This document shows positions 1-11,869 of a DNA stretch of 64,000 nucleotides, piece by piece (position 1 is the stretch's first letter; the number at the start of each line of letters is the position of its first letter). Made by a program: the position numbers and the translations under genes. The stretch is from Dastarcus helophoroides (lineage: Eukaryota > Arthropoda > Insecta > Coleoptera > Bothrideridae): contig CM053328.1 in NCBI GenBank assembly GCA_028583605.1, positions 34,490,722 to 34,554,721 of the forward strand. The letters are read 5' to 3'. The notes under the pieces are model-generated. The model made no database searches. It was not told the DNA's origin and worked only from the letters and a program-made list of their open reading frames with translations.

Positions 1-309
1 TATTTAGGTCCATTTATTATTTATATCTTTGAAAACTTTTATCAGAAATAAAACATTAATATCATTATCGTAATAATTATTTAATTGAAGTCTTTTTTAT
101 CATTAAAATTTAGGCACTTTTTATGTGAATGGAACATCAGGGATCGAAAAAATCTCGATTAGGAAAAAGTTGTCCTTCAAGTAGATCTTTAATTTGTAAA
201 TAGAAAACTAGTAAAGGATTAACACTTGTAAAACTCTCTGGTATATTTCTGCTTACCACTTCGTGTCAAATTAGACTTACCAAAAATTTTCTAGAGGGGA
301 TGGGTGTCC
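1..309. other. Unassigned A+T-rich flank
   Basis: I see no gene or recognisable element here. The sequence is A+T-rich without the dense TCGAAATTT motif that dominates elsewhere. It directly precedes a dispersed repeat copy. Confidence 0.4.
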
Positions 310-960
310 TAGTAAAAATGAATTTCTATATTTGAAAGAGAAATTCCCCAGAATGAGCGAAGTAGTAGTAGTAGTAGAACTACAAATTAAGAAAATTAAT
401 AAAAGACTCGTTGTTTAAAGAAAAATTAAATGTTTTGAAAAAATTAGCATGAAGATGCTTCAAAAATTTAATTGAACATTTTTTGGTTTACCGTAATAGT
501 GATATCCAAAGATATTTGGTTAAAAAACTTTTATTGGTGTATACAACTTTGGGTTGCAATATGGGGATCAAGATTCATTTTTTAGACACATATCTTGACT
601 TTATTCCTACGAATTAGGGGTCTCTGGGGGGCTCTAAGTGATAAGAACTGATAAAAGTTTCATGCGGACATTTCAATGATGGAAAATTTTTATCAGGGTG
701 GATTAAACCCAAGGGTGTTGACTGGCTACTTCTGATTGACCAAGAGGGACCAATTAAAAGCTAAATAATCTAGAAACAACAAAGAAGTTCCCAATGTCCA
801 TTTTTTATGTTATATTTCTGAAGATCCATCTTTTTTCAAACATTTAACAAACAAATGTCGTGGGTGATGAAAATTTCCAATCTGCTTATTTTAAATGACA
901 ACTAACACTATTAAAAACCACAAAAAAAGTTCATGAAAGCTTCAATTTTGTTGACCAGTG
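310..960 (+). repeat. Dispersed repeat, copy A (matches 48807-49463)
   Basis: This block aligns by eye almost end to end, in the same orientation, with 48807-49463. Shared landmarks in the same order are a short AGT trinucleotide run, 'aaaagactcgttg', 'gggttgcaatatgggga', 'ctctggggggctcta' and 'aaacccaagggtg'. The similarity fades after 'cagtg' near 960. The first 150 bp also occur at about 46490-46630 and 47548-47690. I see no coding sequence or terminal repeats, so the element class is unknown. Confidence 0.75.
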
Positions 961-1747
961 TAATTAAACTATTTCAGAGAATGCTTTCCAGAAGATAACT
1001 TTTTCAAATATTAGCTATAAAAATTGATAATGATATACGATAATATAATAAGAGGCGCTGTTAAAACTTTTTGTTATCTTTCTGAAACCCTAAACTTCCA
1101 AGCTGTTATTTCGTCGATTTATTTGTTCTTACAACCAGGCAATCGCTTATTCAACAAAATGCTTAGAAAACGGAAGTTGTTTGAGGGCATTTCTGGAGAC
1201 TTCCCTTCTTTTATCTGTAGTCTCTAATCTCCCAAGTTCTTATATTTCGCTCCTTGCCAAAACCAAATAAAAACACACAATAAACGAGTAATGGCACAAA
1301 AGTTTTTACGTGCATAATTTGCGTTGGTTGGGGGTCACCGAATCCGTCATTTTAATGAACGATTGCTCTACAAACTCAGCATCATTCTCGTGTCCATAAA
1401 TCATTCTAAAGGGTCCGATGCTTACCCTCTTTAAACACAGTATTCTTTCTATATCAGTAATGATGTCAATTTCGCAACACGTGTCTTATTTAATAAAGCC
1501 CTTCTGAAATATGACATCATCATCTGTTACGTAAATGTACTTCATTGCTTTTTCTGTTTATCTTTGAACGTATTCTAGGGCAGATTGATAAGTCCCGTAA
1601 AAATGAACGAAGCGGTAATACTAGTAATACAAGTTATAGCATGTTTGGAGAGGTCATTGTTTTGACACGAAATTTCATACTGATATTTGAATTAGTAGTG
1701 CTTTGTCAGTTGTTTAGACCGACACTCTTTCGCTGTTAAAATGATAA
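961..1747. other. Unclassified unique sequence
   Basis: Moderately A+T-rich, non-repetitive within the window. Only short open frames without recognisable domains are present, and I see no splice-framed coding exon. It may be host intergenic DNA. Confidence 0.35.
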
Positions 1748-2023
1748 AAAAAACTGAATTTCAAATGTTGAGATGACACATTCTATACGCAAAAAACCAA
1801 CACGGAAACGAAAAAATCTCTTGATAAGTATTATGGTGAACCTTCTCCGTCACTTAAGATGATTCACAAGTGGTTTACTGAATTGCGTTGTGGTAGGACA
1901 AGCACTGAAGACGCTACTCACCAATTGTAGTAACCACTCCAGAAATGATCACGAAAATCCGCCCTATCGTATTAGGAGATCAACGAGTGAAGTTCAGAGA
2001 AATAACCTACACTGTAAACATCT
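1748..2023 (+). pseudogene. Mariner transposase N-terminal fragment (broken)
   Basis: The reading around 1830-1915 gives LDKYYGEPSPSLKMIHKWFT followed by ELRCGRTSTEDA. This is the helix-turn-helix DNA-binding region typical of mariner/Tc1-family transposases, which bind terminal inverted repeats and catalyse cut-and-paste transposition. After a stop and a frameshift near 1928, another frame continues with VVTTPEMITKIRPIVLG and QRVKFREI, the expected next segment. The catalytic domain is absent: the match ends at about 2023, where jockey-type LINE sequence begins. This is a dead 5' fragment. Mariner identity is strong; the subfamily is not resolved. It is not obviously the same copy as the C-terminal mariner pieces at 20-22.5 kb. 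Confidence 0.8.
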
Positions 2024-2029
2024 CAACTT

Positions 2030-4255
2030 CCAACAGATAAGGCGGAATTCAACAAAATCATCCTACGAGCTCAGGTATGAACTTAAAGAGCACAAGATTT
2101 CTAAGTTTCGGGAAGATCTGATGGAGTTTCGAGGTTGCAACTTCTTAGATCTTCCCGAAACTGTAAACACATCTGTAAACATCTCAGCTTCCAACAGATA
2201 AGGCGGAAGTCAACAGACTCTTCCACGAGCTCAGGTATGAACTTAAAGAGCACAAGATTTCTAAGTTTCGGGAAGATCCAAGAAGTTGCAACCTCGAAAC
2301 TCCATCAGATCTCTGGCGTACAGCCAAAGCTCTAAGAGAAGATAGAGAGCCTATCCCACTGATACACGGACCTCAAGGAATAGCTTATTCAGATCAGGAT
2401 AGGGCCGCAGCTTTCGCTGAGACCTTTGAACGACACTGTCAGGCCATACTTGAAGAAGTGGACTTAGGCTTCGTAGAGGAGGTGGAAGAAGAGGTTCAAG
2501 TTCTTCAGGAGGAAGTGCCAGAAGAAGACGATGTCATCCAACCGACTAACGAGGAGGAAATCCAAAGCTTTCTGCGTAACCTTAACGTCAAAAAGTCTTC
2601 AGGTCCAGACGGAATTCCAAACCAAGCTCTGAAGTCTCTTCAAGTTGTCAAATACTTTGGAACAATAGTCAATTTCATGTTTAAATACCGGTATTTTCCA
2701 ATAAGATGAAAGACTGCAAACGTTATCTTCATTTTTAAGCCAGGTAAGGATGACATTCCCAAAATTACAGGCCAATTAGCCTCTTATCCAACTAGGGTAA
2801 GGTGGCGAAAAGGATTTTGAGGAAGCGTCTGCAGAATATCATCAACGATCGCGACATCATTCCTAAGGAATTTGGGTTCCAACATATGCACTCTACCTCA
2901 GACCAACTGCTGAGAGTGATTGAAACAATCACTCAACGCATAAACTGGAACCAGGTAGTGGGAGCTATTTTCTTCGATATCTCCAAGGCATTTGACACAG
3001 TTTGGCAACAAGGACTAGTCTACAAGATGCACCAGTTTGGAATACCATCTGAAAACGGTTCAAATGGTAAGCTCGTTCCTGGACCAGCGCTCATTCAGAG
3101 CAAAGGTGGAACAGGAACTATCAAACCAGTTCAGGCTACAGTATGGGATGCCTCAAGGCTCTGCCTTGCCACCTCTGTTTACAGTAGACATCCCGAGAAC
3201 CAGTCCAACAATACACCACACATTTTTGACAACTTACGCAGACGACACAGCTTTGGTGGTGTACTCTTACAGTCCAGAGTTGGTCACCAGACGACTTCAG
3301 GAGGCAACAGACAGTTTACTAGATTACTTCGGTCAATGGAGAATCCAAGTCAACGCAGACAAGACCCAAGCAGTCTTTTTCACCCGAAGAAGACTCCAAC
3401 CGTATGGACATGTAAATGTTCATGGGCAAAACGTCGACTGGAGACTTCAGGCAAAGTATCTAGGTGTGATTCTTGACAAAAGGCTTACTTTCCAGGCACA
3501 CATCGATTATGCAGTGTCCAAAGCTAAAATGCTGAAGGAACTGCTGCAAGCGATGATTGGTAGAATTAGTAACCTGTCCATTGGACTTAAAATCAATCAT
3601 AAGACCAGCGATGACCTACGCATCTGTAGCTTGGTCAACAGGCGAACGGATATCAGATGAAGAAACTGCAGGGTGTTCAGGTACGTCCTTTCTAAGACCA
3701 GCCATGGTCGCTCCAGGGTTGTGTAAACATTAACTCTAGGGAAGCGAACTACATTTGGTAACTGGAGACTCCAGGCAAAGTATCTAGGTGTAATTCTTGA
3801 CAAAAGGCTTACTTTCCAGGCACATAGTGTCCAAAGCCAAAATGCTGAAGGGACTGCTGCAAGCGATGATTGGTAGAAATAGTAACCTGTCCATTGGACT
3901 TAAAGTGTTACTATACAAATTAATCATAAGACCAGCGATGACCTACGCATCTGTAGCTTGGTCACAGGAGACGGATAATCAGATAAAGAAACTCCAGGTA
4001 TTCCAGAACGTCTTTCTAAGACAAGCCATGGTCGCTCCATGGTTTGTGAGAAACAATTAACTCCATAGGGAAGCTGAACTACCTTTGGTAAGAGATTTTC
4101 TTAGGGAAATTAATTCCAGGGCGATGGTGAAAGCGGAAACGCATCCCAACGAACTAGTTCGACAGGCAGTGGATTACGATCCATACATCCCAACCAGGAT
4201 CAGGAGACCAAGGATGGTCCTCTAGGCCTCTAGGCTACGACTTCCATTTTGGAAC
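2030..4255 (+). mobile_element. Jockey-type non-LTR retrotransposon remnant (reverse transcriptase region to 3' end)
   Basis: This is a decayed LINE reverse transcriptase that would copy its RNA at a nicked chromosomal target. Pieces appear in order across several frames. A linker region (ELKEHKISKFRE, then LWRTAKALRED) precedes NVKKSSGPDGIPNQALKSL (finger motif, 2583-2640). Next come RLQNIINDRDIIPKEFGFQ, the palm motif FFDISKAFDTVW (near 2970), the catalytic YADD box in TTYADDTALVVY (near 3234), and KYLGVILDKRLTFQAHIDYA (near 3455). The C-terminus runs through RPAMTYASVAWSQ, ELPLVRDFLREINSRAM and PTRIRRPRMVL (to about 4224). The frame is broken by several indels and stops, and the endonuclease half is missing. 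It carries a local inversion at 2100-2315 and a partial duplication of the C-terminal part (3759-4060). A second copy, minus strand, is at the right edge of the window. Confidence 0.9.
3759..4060 (+). repeat. Direct duplication inside the jockey-type remnant
   Basis: The segment starting at about 3453 (KYLGVILDKRLTFQAH and onward through the RPAMTYASVAWS block) is repeated from about 3768. The second copy is slightly diverged and better preserved at its 3' end. The first copy lacks some bases in the middle (around 3592) and loses the frame. This looks like a tandem or recombination-based duplication within the dead element rather than a feature of active jockey elements. Confidence 0.7.
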
Positions 4256-4289
4256 GTAAACTCTAAGAAACTAGTCAAAATTTTTGGAA

Positions 4290-5035
4290 AATTAGGTACT
4301 TGAAATTTTCAGAAAATTTCAAATCTTAAGAAAAAAAGGAATTAGGAGAAATAGGCGAAGTTTTGGGAAATAGGTTTGAAATATTCAAGTGAAACTTCGA
4401 AATTGAGAAGAAAAGCGAAATTTTTCAGAGAACGTCGAAAAAACTTGGAAATTTCGCAAAGAAAGTTGTTTTGATAAAAGTTAAATTTTGATTAAATGGT
4501 TTAATTTCAAAAACTCTTGTTTATAAAAAAGTTAAATTATGAAAAAAAATTGAAATGTTCAGATTAAAAAAAACTTGGATAAAAATATTGACCTTTTCAG
4601 AGACATAAATGGATTGGATTTGAAATAAAATCAAAAGTTCTAAAAAAAACAATTGTGAGAAAACTATCGACATTTCGAAAAAAATCATAAAAGCACAAAC
4701 AGATTTTGGAAAAAATTTGAAATTTCGAGAAAAAGATCGAAATTTCCAAAAAAATCAAAATTTTTAGAAAAAGTTCGAAATTTTATAAAAATTCGAAATT
4801 TTCCAGAGAAGGCCAACATGTGCCATAAATTGAAAAAGACTTTTTTTTGAAAAATCACTAAATGTATAAAAAATGAAATTATCGACAAATGGCGAAATTT
4901 CAAGTAAAGTAGAAATTCTGAACAAAAAACGGAAATTTCAATTGAAAATAAATTTTCGGCGGCTTCAAGAGCCAGGGGGGAGGCAAGTGCCCGACCCTGA
5001 CCTACTCTAGATACGCCTATTTAATAGAGTTTATT
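4290..5035. repeat. A+T-rich dispersed element, inverted relative to 57030-57720
   Basis: The reverse complement of this block matches 57030-57720. Landmarks are a G-rich terminus (gccaggggggaggcaagtgc here; the complement at 57060-57090), an 'aattgaaaataaattttc' block, a 'gacaaatggcgaaattt' block and 'acatgtgccataaattg'. The body is made of TCGAAATTT-type units with A-runs. No credible coding sequence is present. Class unknown. Confidence 0.75.
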
Positions 5036-5694
5036 AGTTATGAAAAAAAAACATATTAAAATCTAACAAACTTCAAACATAATTCGATCTGTCTCAAACA
5101 TTTTGCAAGAAAAATATTTGAAATTTTGAAATAAATACTAACCTCTTTATGTTTCCATATGCCCATTTACCGACAAGAAATAGATTCGACAGCCAAGCAC
5201 AAGATAAATAAACACATAATTAGATAAATTATGGCTATTTAATGCATTAGTGCAGCGGACATGGGGTTGTCCATAATTGTGAACTCGATTTTTGTGAAAT
5301 TCTTGATTCAAATCATTTCTAAAAGTAGCTCAATTTGCGACAAATTGCCCAATCTGGCAACACCCGAAGCGAAACTTCCGAAAGAACATAGTTGGGAAAT
5401 ACATAAAAATCATATATTAACCAAACTAGAGACAAATATCCTCTCATCGTCATCGTTATTAAAAAGAAAAAATCAAAATTTTGGGTTTATACATTTCAAT
5501 TTTAAAATCACAATTTTTAGATACAAAGAACAAAATTACTGAATTGATTCGGTAATTCGACTTTAATATCGAAATTTTTGAAAGAAACATTCCAAATTTA
5601 ATTGAAATTAACAAGTTGGCCACTTTTCGAAAAATATTACAACTACAACCTATCCATCCTTATTTAAAAACGTCGCGATCTATCTTTATTTTCA
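5036..5694. other. A+T-rich intergenic sequence
   Basis: No supported gene. An open frame of 93 codons at 5261-5542 has low-complexity composition and no recognisable domain. The region leads into the 16-bp minisatellite. Confidence 0.35.
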
Positions 5695-8045
5695 TTTCCT
5701 CCTTGATTTCACGTGACCTTAAACCAAACTAACGTAATTATGAACTTAGGTGATCTTGAATGCACGTGATGACGAGCTACATGACCTTAAACACACGCGA
5801 TCTTCAGCTAACGTAACCATGAACTCAGATGACTTTTATGTTACGTGACCTTGACCCTAGACCGCAGGTGACTTTGAATCAATGTGACCTTGATCTCAAG
5901 GGACCTTTACCCATGGTAACGTAATTATGAACTCAGCTGACCACGAAATACAGGACCTTGAACACACTCGATCTTCAGTTAAGGTAATCATAAACATTAG
6001 GTAAATTAACAATCTTCACTCCTTTTCTCAAAAAAACTATCCAGGAAAAAGTTAAATCCTTAGCTGAAGCTGAAGTTAAGTCAAAATCATAAGACAAGAT
6101 TTTAACATGGATGAAAGTTAAAACTGTAGATATTTCGAAAAGTTTCAAGATCAGAGTAAGCTTTTCAGATTGAAGTTCAAATTCTTAAAATGTCGAAATT
6201 CGTCGAAAAATTGTCTAGTTTAAATTTCGAAAAATCGGAATTTTTCTAAATTTAGAGTTTAATCTAGAAATTTAAAGATAAACAAAAATCGAAATTTATG
6301 AAAACAATTTGACACCTAACTCGAAATTTGGACTTTAAATTTGGGATTTTAAAGATTATTTTTTTAAGTTTAATTACAAAAATTTCAGGAAAAGTTAAAA
6401 TTTTGAAAAATCTCTAAGCTATTTAATCTCTTCGATCAAGACAGTACCTTGAAGTCACATGATCTTAGGCTAGAATGACCTTAAATTGACGTGATCTTGA
6501 TTTTGCGCGACCTTGAACTTACGTGATCGCGAGCTATATGATCTTGAACATACGCGGCTTTCAGCTAAACGTAATCATGAACTGAGGTGACCCTGATCTC
6601 ATGTGACCTTAAACCAAGCTAAGGTAATTATGAACTGGGGTGACCTTGAATTCAGGTGATGACGAGCTACATGACCTTGATCACACGCGATCTTCAGCTA
6701 ACGTAATCATGAATTCAGGTCACCTTGATGTTACGTGACCCTGACCCTTGACCGCACGTCACTTTGAACTCATGTGACCTTGATTGCACGTGACCTTTAC
6801 CCAAGCTAACGTAATTATGAACTTAGCTGATCACGAACTACAGGACTTTGAACACACTCGATCTTAAGCTAAACTAATCCTGAACTCGGGTGGCCTGGAT
6901 TTCAAAAATTTCAGAAAAGAAAGTTTGGAAAAATCTTTAAGCTTATAACCTACTCAATCTTCTAGATCAGTGCAGTACCTTGAAGTCATATGATTTTTAA
7001 CTAGTATGACCTTAAATCCAAGTGACCTTGATTTTACGCGACCTTGATCTCATGTGACCTACAATACCTTGAACATACGCTATCTTCAGCTGAACGTAAT
7101 CATGACCTCAGGTGACCTTCATCTAACATGATCCCAATCCTTGACCACTCGTGACTTTGAACTCACGTCACCTTGAGCTTATATGAACTTGAATTACATG
7201 ACTTTGAGCTCACGCGACCTTAAACTTACGTGACCTTGAATACACATGACTGAGATGACGTGGCATTCAGCTCACGTGATTATGTAACCTTGAACTTATG
7301 AAATATTGAGTTTGCGAGACTTTAAACGTACATGGACTTGAGATCAAGTGATGCTGAACTAACGTGACTTTGAGCAAAATTATTTCAATTTAAAGTAACC
7401 TTTAACGTTGAACTCACGTGACCTTGATCTAAAGTGACTTTAAATATACGCGTCTTTGAGTTAACGTAATCTTGAACTCAGGTGATCTTGAGCACACGTC
7501 ACCCTGATCTCACGCCACCCTTACTTCACGTGACGTCGACCGCATATGACTTTGAGCTTAAACAAACTCTAGCTCACATAACCTCGAGTACATGCGACCT
7601 TGAGTTCACGTGACCTTAAACCTATGTGACCTTGAACACGCGCGACTTTTAGATTGAATGTCTTTCATCTCATGTGATATCGAATTCACGTGATCTTAAC
7701 CTCGTGTGATTTTGTATTCTTGTGGTCTTTGAATTAAAGTGAATTTGTCACTTTGACCACAGAGGATCCTTGTCCACAAGTAACGTATTATGTGATCTTG
7801 GCCTTGTGATCCTAGGAGTCGCATAACCTTGTCTGCTTGGACCTTTGAGATCCACGCCACCCTGATTTTACGCGACGTCGACCGCACATGACCTTGAGCC
7901 CACATAACCTTTAGCTCACAAGACTCCGAGTGCAAGCGACCTTGAATTCACGTGAGTTTAAATATATGTGACCTCGAACACGCGCGATTTTTAGATTGCA
8001 TGGCCTTAAGCTCATGTGATCTTGAATTCACGTAAACTTAAGCTC
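5695..8045. repeat. Degenerate 16-bp minisatellite with consensus near CTCACGTGACCTTGAA
   Basis: From about 7410 to 7720 the sequence can be cut into consecutive 16-base blocks, for example cttgaactcacgtgac, cttgatctaaagtgac, tttaaatatacgcgtc, tttgagttaacgtaat. The same period runs with more drift across 5695-6000, 6440-6900 and 6975-8045. A+T-rich spacers interrupt at about 6000-6435 and 6905-6970. Larger blocks are themselves duplicated (5769 onward with 6659 onward, offset about 890; 7532 onward with 7874 onward, offset about 342). Many units contain a palindromic CACGTG next to TGACCTTGA. No coding sequence is supported. Confidence 0.85.
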
Positions 8046-10739
8046 GGGTGTGAAGAATTTTCGAATTTTACAACTTTAGAGAATTTAGCAAATAAATTAT
8101 CAAAATTCCTTAGTGGATATTTTCATAAAATAATAAATATTTTAAAATTTAAATTTAAAGTCTCAATTTCGAGAAAAAAGTCACCCAAATTTTATAATAA
8201 TTAACGCCAAATTTAAAACAAAACCGACATTCGACACTTCTGGTTTCGGGACCAAGCTCCAAGTTTGAATAAACGGAGACAAAGTACCTAAAGTTAAGTA
8301 TAGATTGCAAATTTTAATTTGATATTGTGTGAAAAATTAAATTTCTGAATTTTGATAAGAAATTTGACATTTTGAAAGAATTTTGTAATTGAGATAACAA
8401 GTTTATTTTCGAATTTTCGACATTCATCTCGTGTATGTGAATATTTTTTCAAAGTTTTCACTACTCAGCTTGACATTTCGTTAAGCTTATAAATTCTAGA
8501 AAGAAAATTCGACTTTTTGTAAATAAATTTAGAACATTCGCGAGAAAGCTAACATTTGGGAAAATTTTTGACAAATTTTTATACATTTTTTAATTTGAAA
8601 AAGCCAAGTTTTGATAAAACTGCGAATAGGTATCCAACTAACTTCTAAAAAAATTTGGATAATTTTTTAAAGTTATGAATTAAGAAGACAAATTTTTAAA
8701 CTTGGAAATCTGATACTTTTAACAAATGTTGTTCTTTTTTAGTTAATGTGTAAAATGTTTATTTTTCGTAAAATTTCAACTATAAGGTCGAAATGTCAAC
8801 ATTTTTCTTGATATTTTGACTTTAATTTCGAAATTTTAACTTTTTCTTTTATTTTCGATCTGTACATTTTTTTAAATTTTCTATTTTTCGTAAAATTTCA
8901 TCTTTAAGATCAGAATGTTGACTTCCTTTCGATCCAAAGAAGGTTTCACCCCTTTACCACATCGGCAATTAAATAAATAATTACCCGATACGTATTTCGC
9001 AAGCAGAACTGGCATTTTCAAGTAAACAGATTAGCAAAAGATGCATCGACGTCATCTGCATTGAGATTCAAATCGATACTCATTTCGATAATTTGACTTT
9101 AATTCTAAAATTTAGACTTTTTTTCTTCTAATTTTTAGTTTGAATCAAAACCACCAAATTTTGATTTTATGGGGCTTCATCCTGATATTTTAAATTTAAT
9201 TACAAAATTTCGACTTGAAAAATGTTAAATCTAATGTCAAAATTTTGACTTTATTCGCGACTTTTCAAGAAAAGTAAAAAATTCCAAATTTATTACAAAT
9301 CTTTTATGACTTTTCGACTTTAAAAATACCAAGTTGATTCTCGAAATTTTCAGGAAGTTTTTAATATTCGACATTTTTTTCAGAAACTATCCAGAAAAGT
9401 TGAAATTTTGAGATGAGAGTCGAAACTTTGAGATTTTTTTGTTATTAGCCTATCCTTTCGGTTTTCACTTTTCCTTGACATTCTTAACCTCAAAAACATT
9501 ATTTTTTTCTTGCGATATTTAAATTTTGTTTTAAATAACTGAATAAAACTGTAAAATCTTCGAGTTATTTTGATGACTTTTAGTTAAAACTTAAGAATTA
9601 TTAACCAAATTAAAATTTTGCTAAACTTTTTGCTAACAAAGAGATTTTTTTGAAAATTTTCCTAAAATATTAAAAACTAGAAATGAGTTCTTCTCAAGGC
9701 TCGAATTTGATCTTTAAATTTCAATTTCTTCTTTATAATTTTAGAATTTAAACATGAACTTAAAAACTGAAGAGTTCAAATTTGAACGTTAGGCAATTAT
9801 GATTAAAATTCAGATATAAAATTTTTATTCTGCATTCAAAAATCTCTCGGGCAAATTTTGCAAAACTATTAATGAATTCAGTTGATTTTTTTTGAAGTTT
9901 TGAGTATATCGAAATTCACATTTTTTTAAAACCAGACTTTTTTCTAATAAATTAGTTTTTTTTTCAAAACATCAAATTTAAACTATAAATTAAAATCTAA
10001 CAATTTTTTCACAATCTTTCTAACAAACTTTCCATTTTGAAAAATCAGCATAAATTTTGAAATGAACTACACGAAATTTTAACTTTTTTCTCGACATTTC
10101 AAGTTCAAGCCTAAGAAAGTGGAACATTTTAAGTTCAAAATCAAAATTTTCAACAAAAAAATGTTAGCTACATAAAAAAGAGGTTTTAAAATAGATAATT
10201 AAAAAATATACCTTGTTTTGTAACCCTAATTTCTAGAGGAAAGCCATTGAGGCATATTTTCATGAGGGTTTTTGTAAATTAAACAATGAGAAGCTAATGT
10301 CACGTTTTCTGTTCAATTCGTTTGAGATTTCCTACTAGTATCGCTTGTAGTCGAAGTTGGATCAAACTGCACTAATTCAACTTCTTTTTTTTACATAGTG
10401 ATTTGTGATTTATTGGCATGTGTATTCTTAATTCTTACACTATAAAAAAAGTGGGAGTATGACTTTTTTTTGAAAAATATTATTAAGAATATAACTTTCT
10501 TTCACAGATTCGACTTTTAACAACATATTTTTTTTGAAAATTTTGAGTTTCTCTGGAATTTTTTACTTTTTATTACATTTTTCATTCAATTTGAGATTTC
10601 AGATTTTTTTTTCATTTGATCGATTTTGAATTATTAGTATTAGTAAATGCAGAGAATATCTTATTAGTAGGTGTTCAGTTTTGAGGAGAAAAGTAAAGAG
10701 TCACTCATTATTCAGTTTTTGTTTCAGAAAGTAAAATGT
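8046..10739. repeat. A+T-rich degenerate TCGAAATTT repeat field
   Basis: A loosely periodic field dominated by AAATTTTCGA/TCGAAAATT motifs separated by A- and T-runs. Orientation of the motif switches near 8750 and in several later places. I see no gene, no terminal repeats and no clear monomer. A short richer patch at about 8935-9070 lacks coding features. Confidence 0.6.
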
Positions 10740-11702
10740 GGGGATTTTGAAATCCGACGAAGTAACAAAACAATTAAATCGCTCTAATCTACTTTAGGCC
10801 GGGCGCAAGGGGCAAATATCTGCAAATCCCTGTTTGTCGGACCTCCAGGCTAACGTTTGACATTTGACAACACCAACCCGTTCATTACGAAAGGGTCAAT
10901 ATTGACCTTCAAACCGACAGAACCAACATCCTTACGCCATTACACCCTTCCGCGTTTGGTAGCAGCTATCCTGCTATCCAAATCGAATGAACAACGTTGC
11001 GTGCGAGAAGGAAATAAAATATCATGAGGTGGATAATTGTCGGGTCGTTTAGAGTGGCGTAGTGTTTAGAAAATGACATTATAATTGCATGTAAATAAAT
11101 GAGTGATACATGGGTAAAGCCGGAAACGCAGGTTAGCACGAACACCCGCACATAAAGTCTACATCCGGCTAGGTAATGGTCTGAGAGAAACATGAACTTC
11201 GGGAACATTCATTTATTATCTTTCGCCCCGGTCGTTTGAAACCAGCGAAAGTCCTTAAAAAACAATCAACGATCAAACCCTTAAGAATTAAAACGTTAAC
11301 TAGGTCATATAATAGAACGATCCTTTAAACTTTGGCACGGAAAGTTTCCAAAATCCCCAGGATATTTAGGAGATTTTACGGTAGAATCTCGCGTGATCTT
11401 ATTATCGTATATTTCCCATATTGGTGGTGTTTCAGGGAAGATTCTATTTCCAGAGCGATTTCTGGTAAGCCAAAAGCCGGGATCAAGATTGGATCGCAAT
11501 ATATAAGGCAGATTTCGCTTCGCCGTGCACTGTTTTACCTCCGAGTTTTAGCGAAATTGAATCTGATCGGGACAGTTTTATAGTTATTCGATATCCCATC
11601 TGCATTTCGCTCCTTTTGCACGCAGAACTACATGTTCAAACTGCGCTAGAACGGCATTCTATTTATTATGATTTGATGAACGTAATTTCGTTTTTTTTTC
11701 TC
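10740..11702. other. Unique, G+C-richer island
   Basis: This stretch stands out by balanced composition and absence of the TCGAAATTT motif. Open frames of 60-80 codons exist on both strands (10966-11208 minus, 11332-11583 plus), but none shows a recognisable domain or convincing splice-framed structure. It may be host regulatory or intronic DNA of a gene outside the window. No function is claimed. Confidence 0.4.
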
Positions 11703-11768
11703 AAAAGTCATTAAGCTGTGTATTGAACCAGTTAACTGACTGTTCAATACACAGCTAATGACTCTTTT
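11703..11768. repeat. Inverted repeat (hairpin)
   Basis: A perfect 15-bp arm (agctgtgtattgaac, 11714-11728) is followed after 13 bases by its exact reverse complement (11742-11756). Imperfect pairing extends outward through aaaagtcatt / aatgactctttt. The spacer contains the palindrome gttaac. It could be the tip of a small fold-back element. Confidence 0.7.
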
Positions 11769-11869
11769 AAGAAAAGTGAAGTGAAACTTCACTTCCACTC
11801 CATATTATTACATGCTAGCTGATATGTCACCCGATCCCATTCACTATTTGAGGGCCACTATTTTATTTA

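Noticed and set aside
2030..4255. Jockey-type element as an intact, active retrotransposon
   Set aside because: Multiple frameshifts, stops, a local inversion, a duplication and a missing endonuclease half show it is dead.
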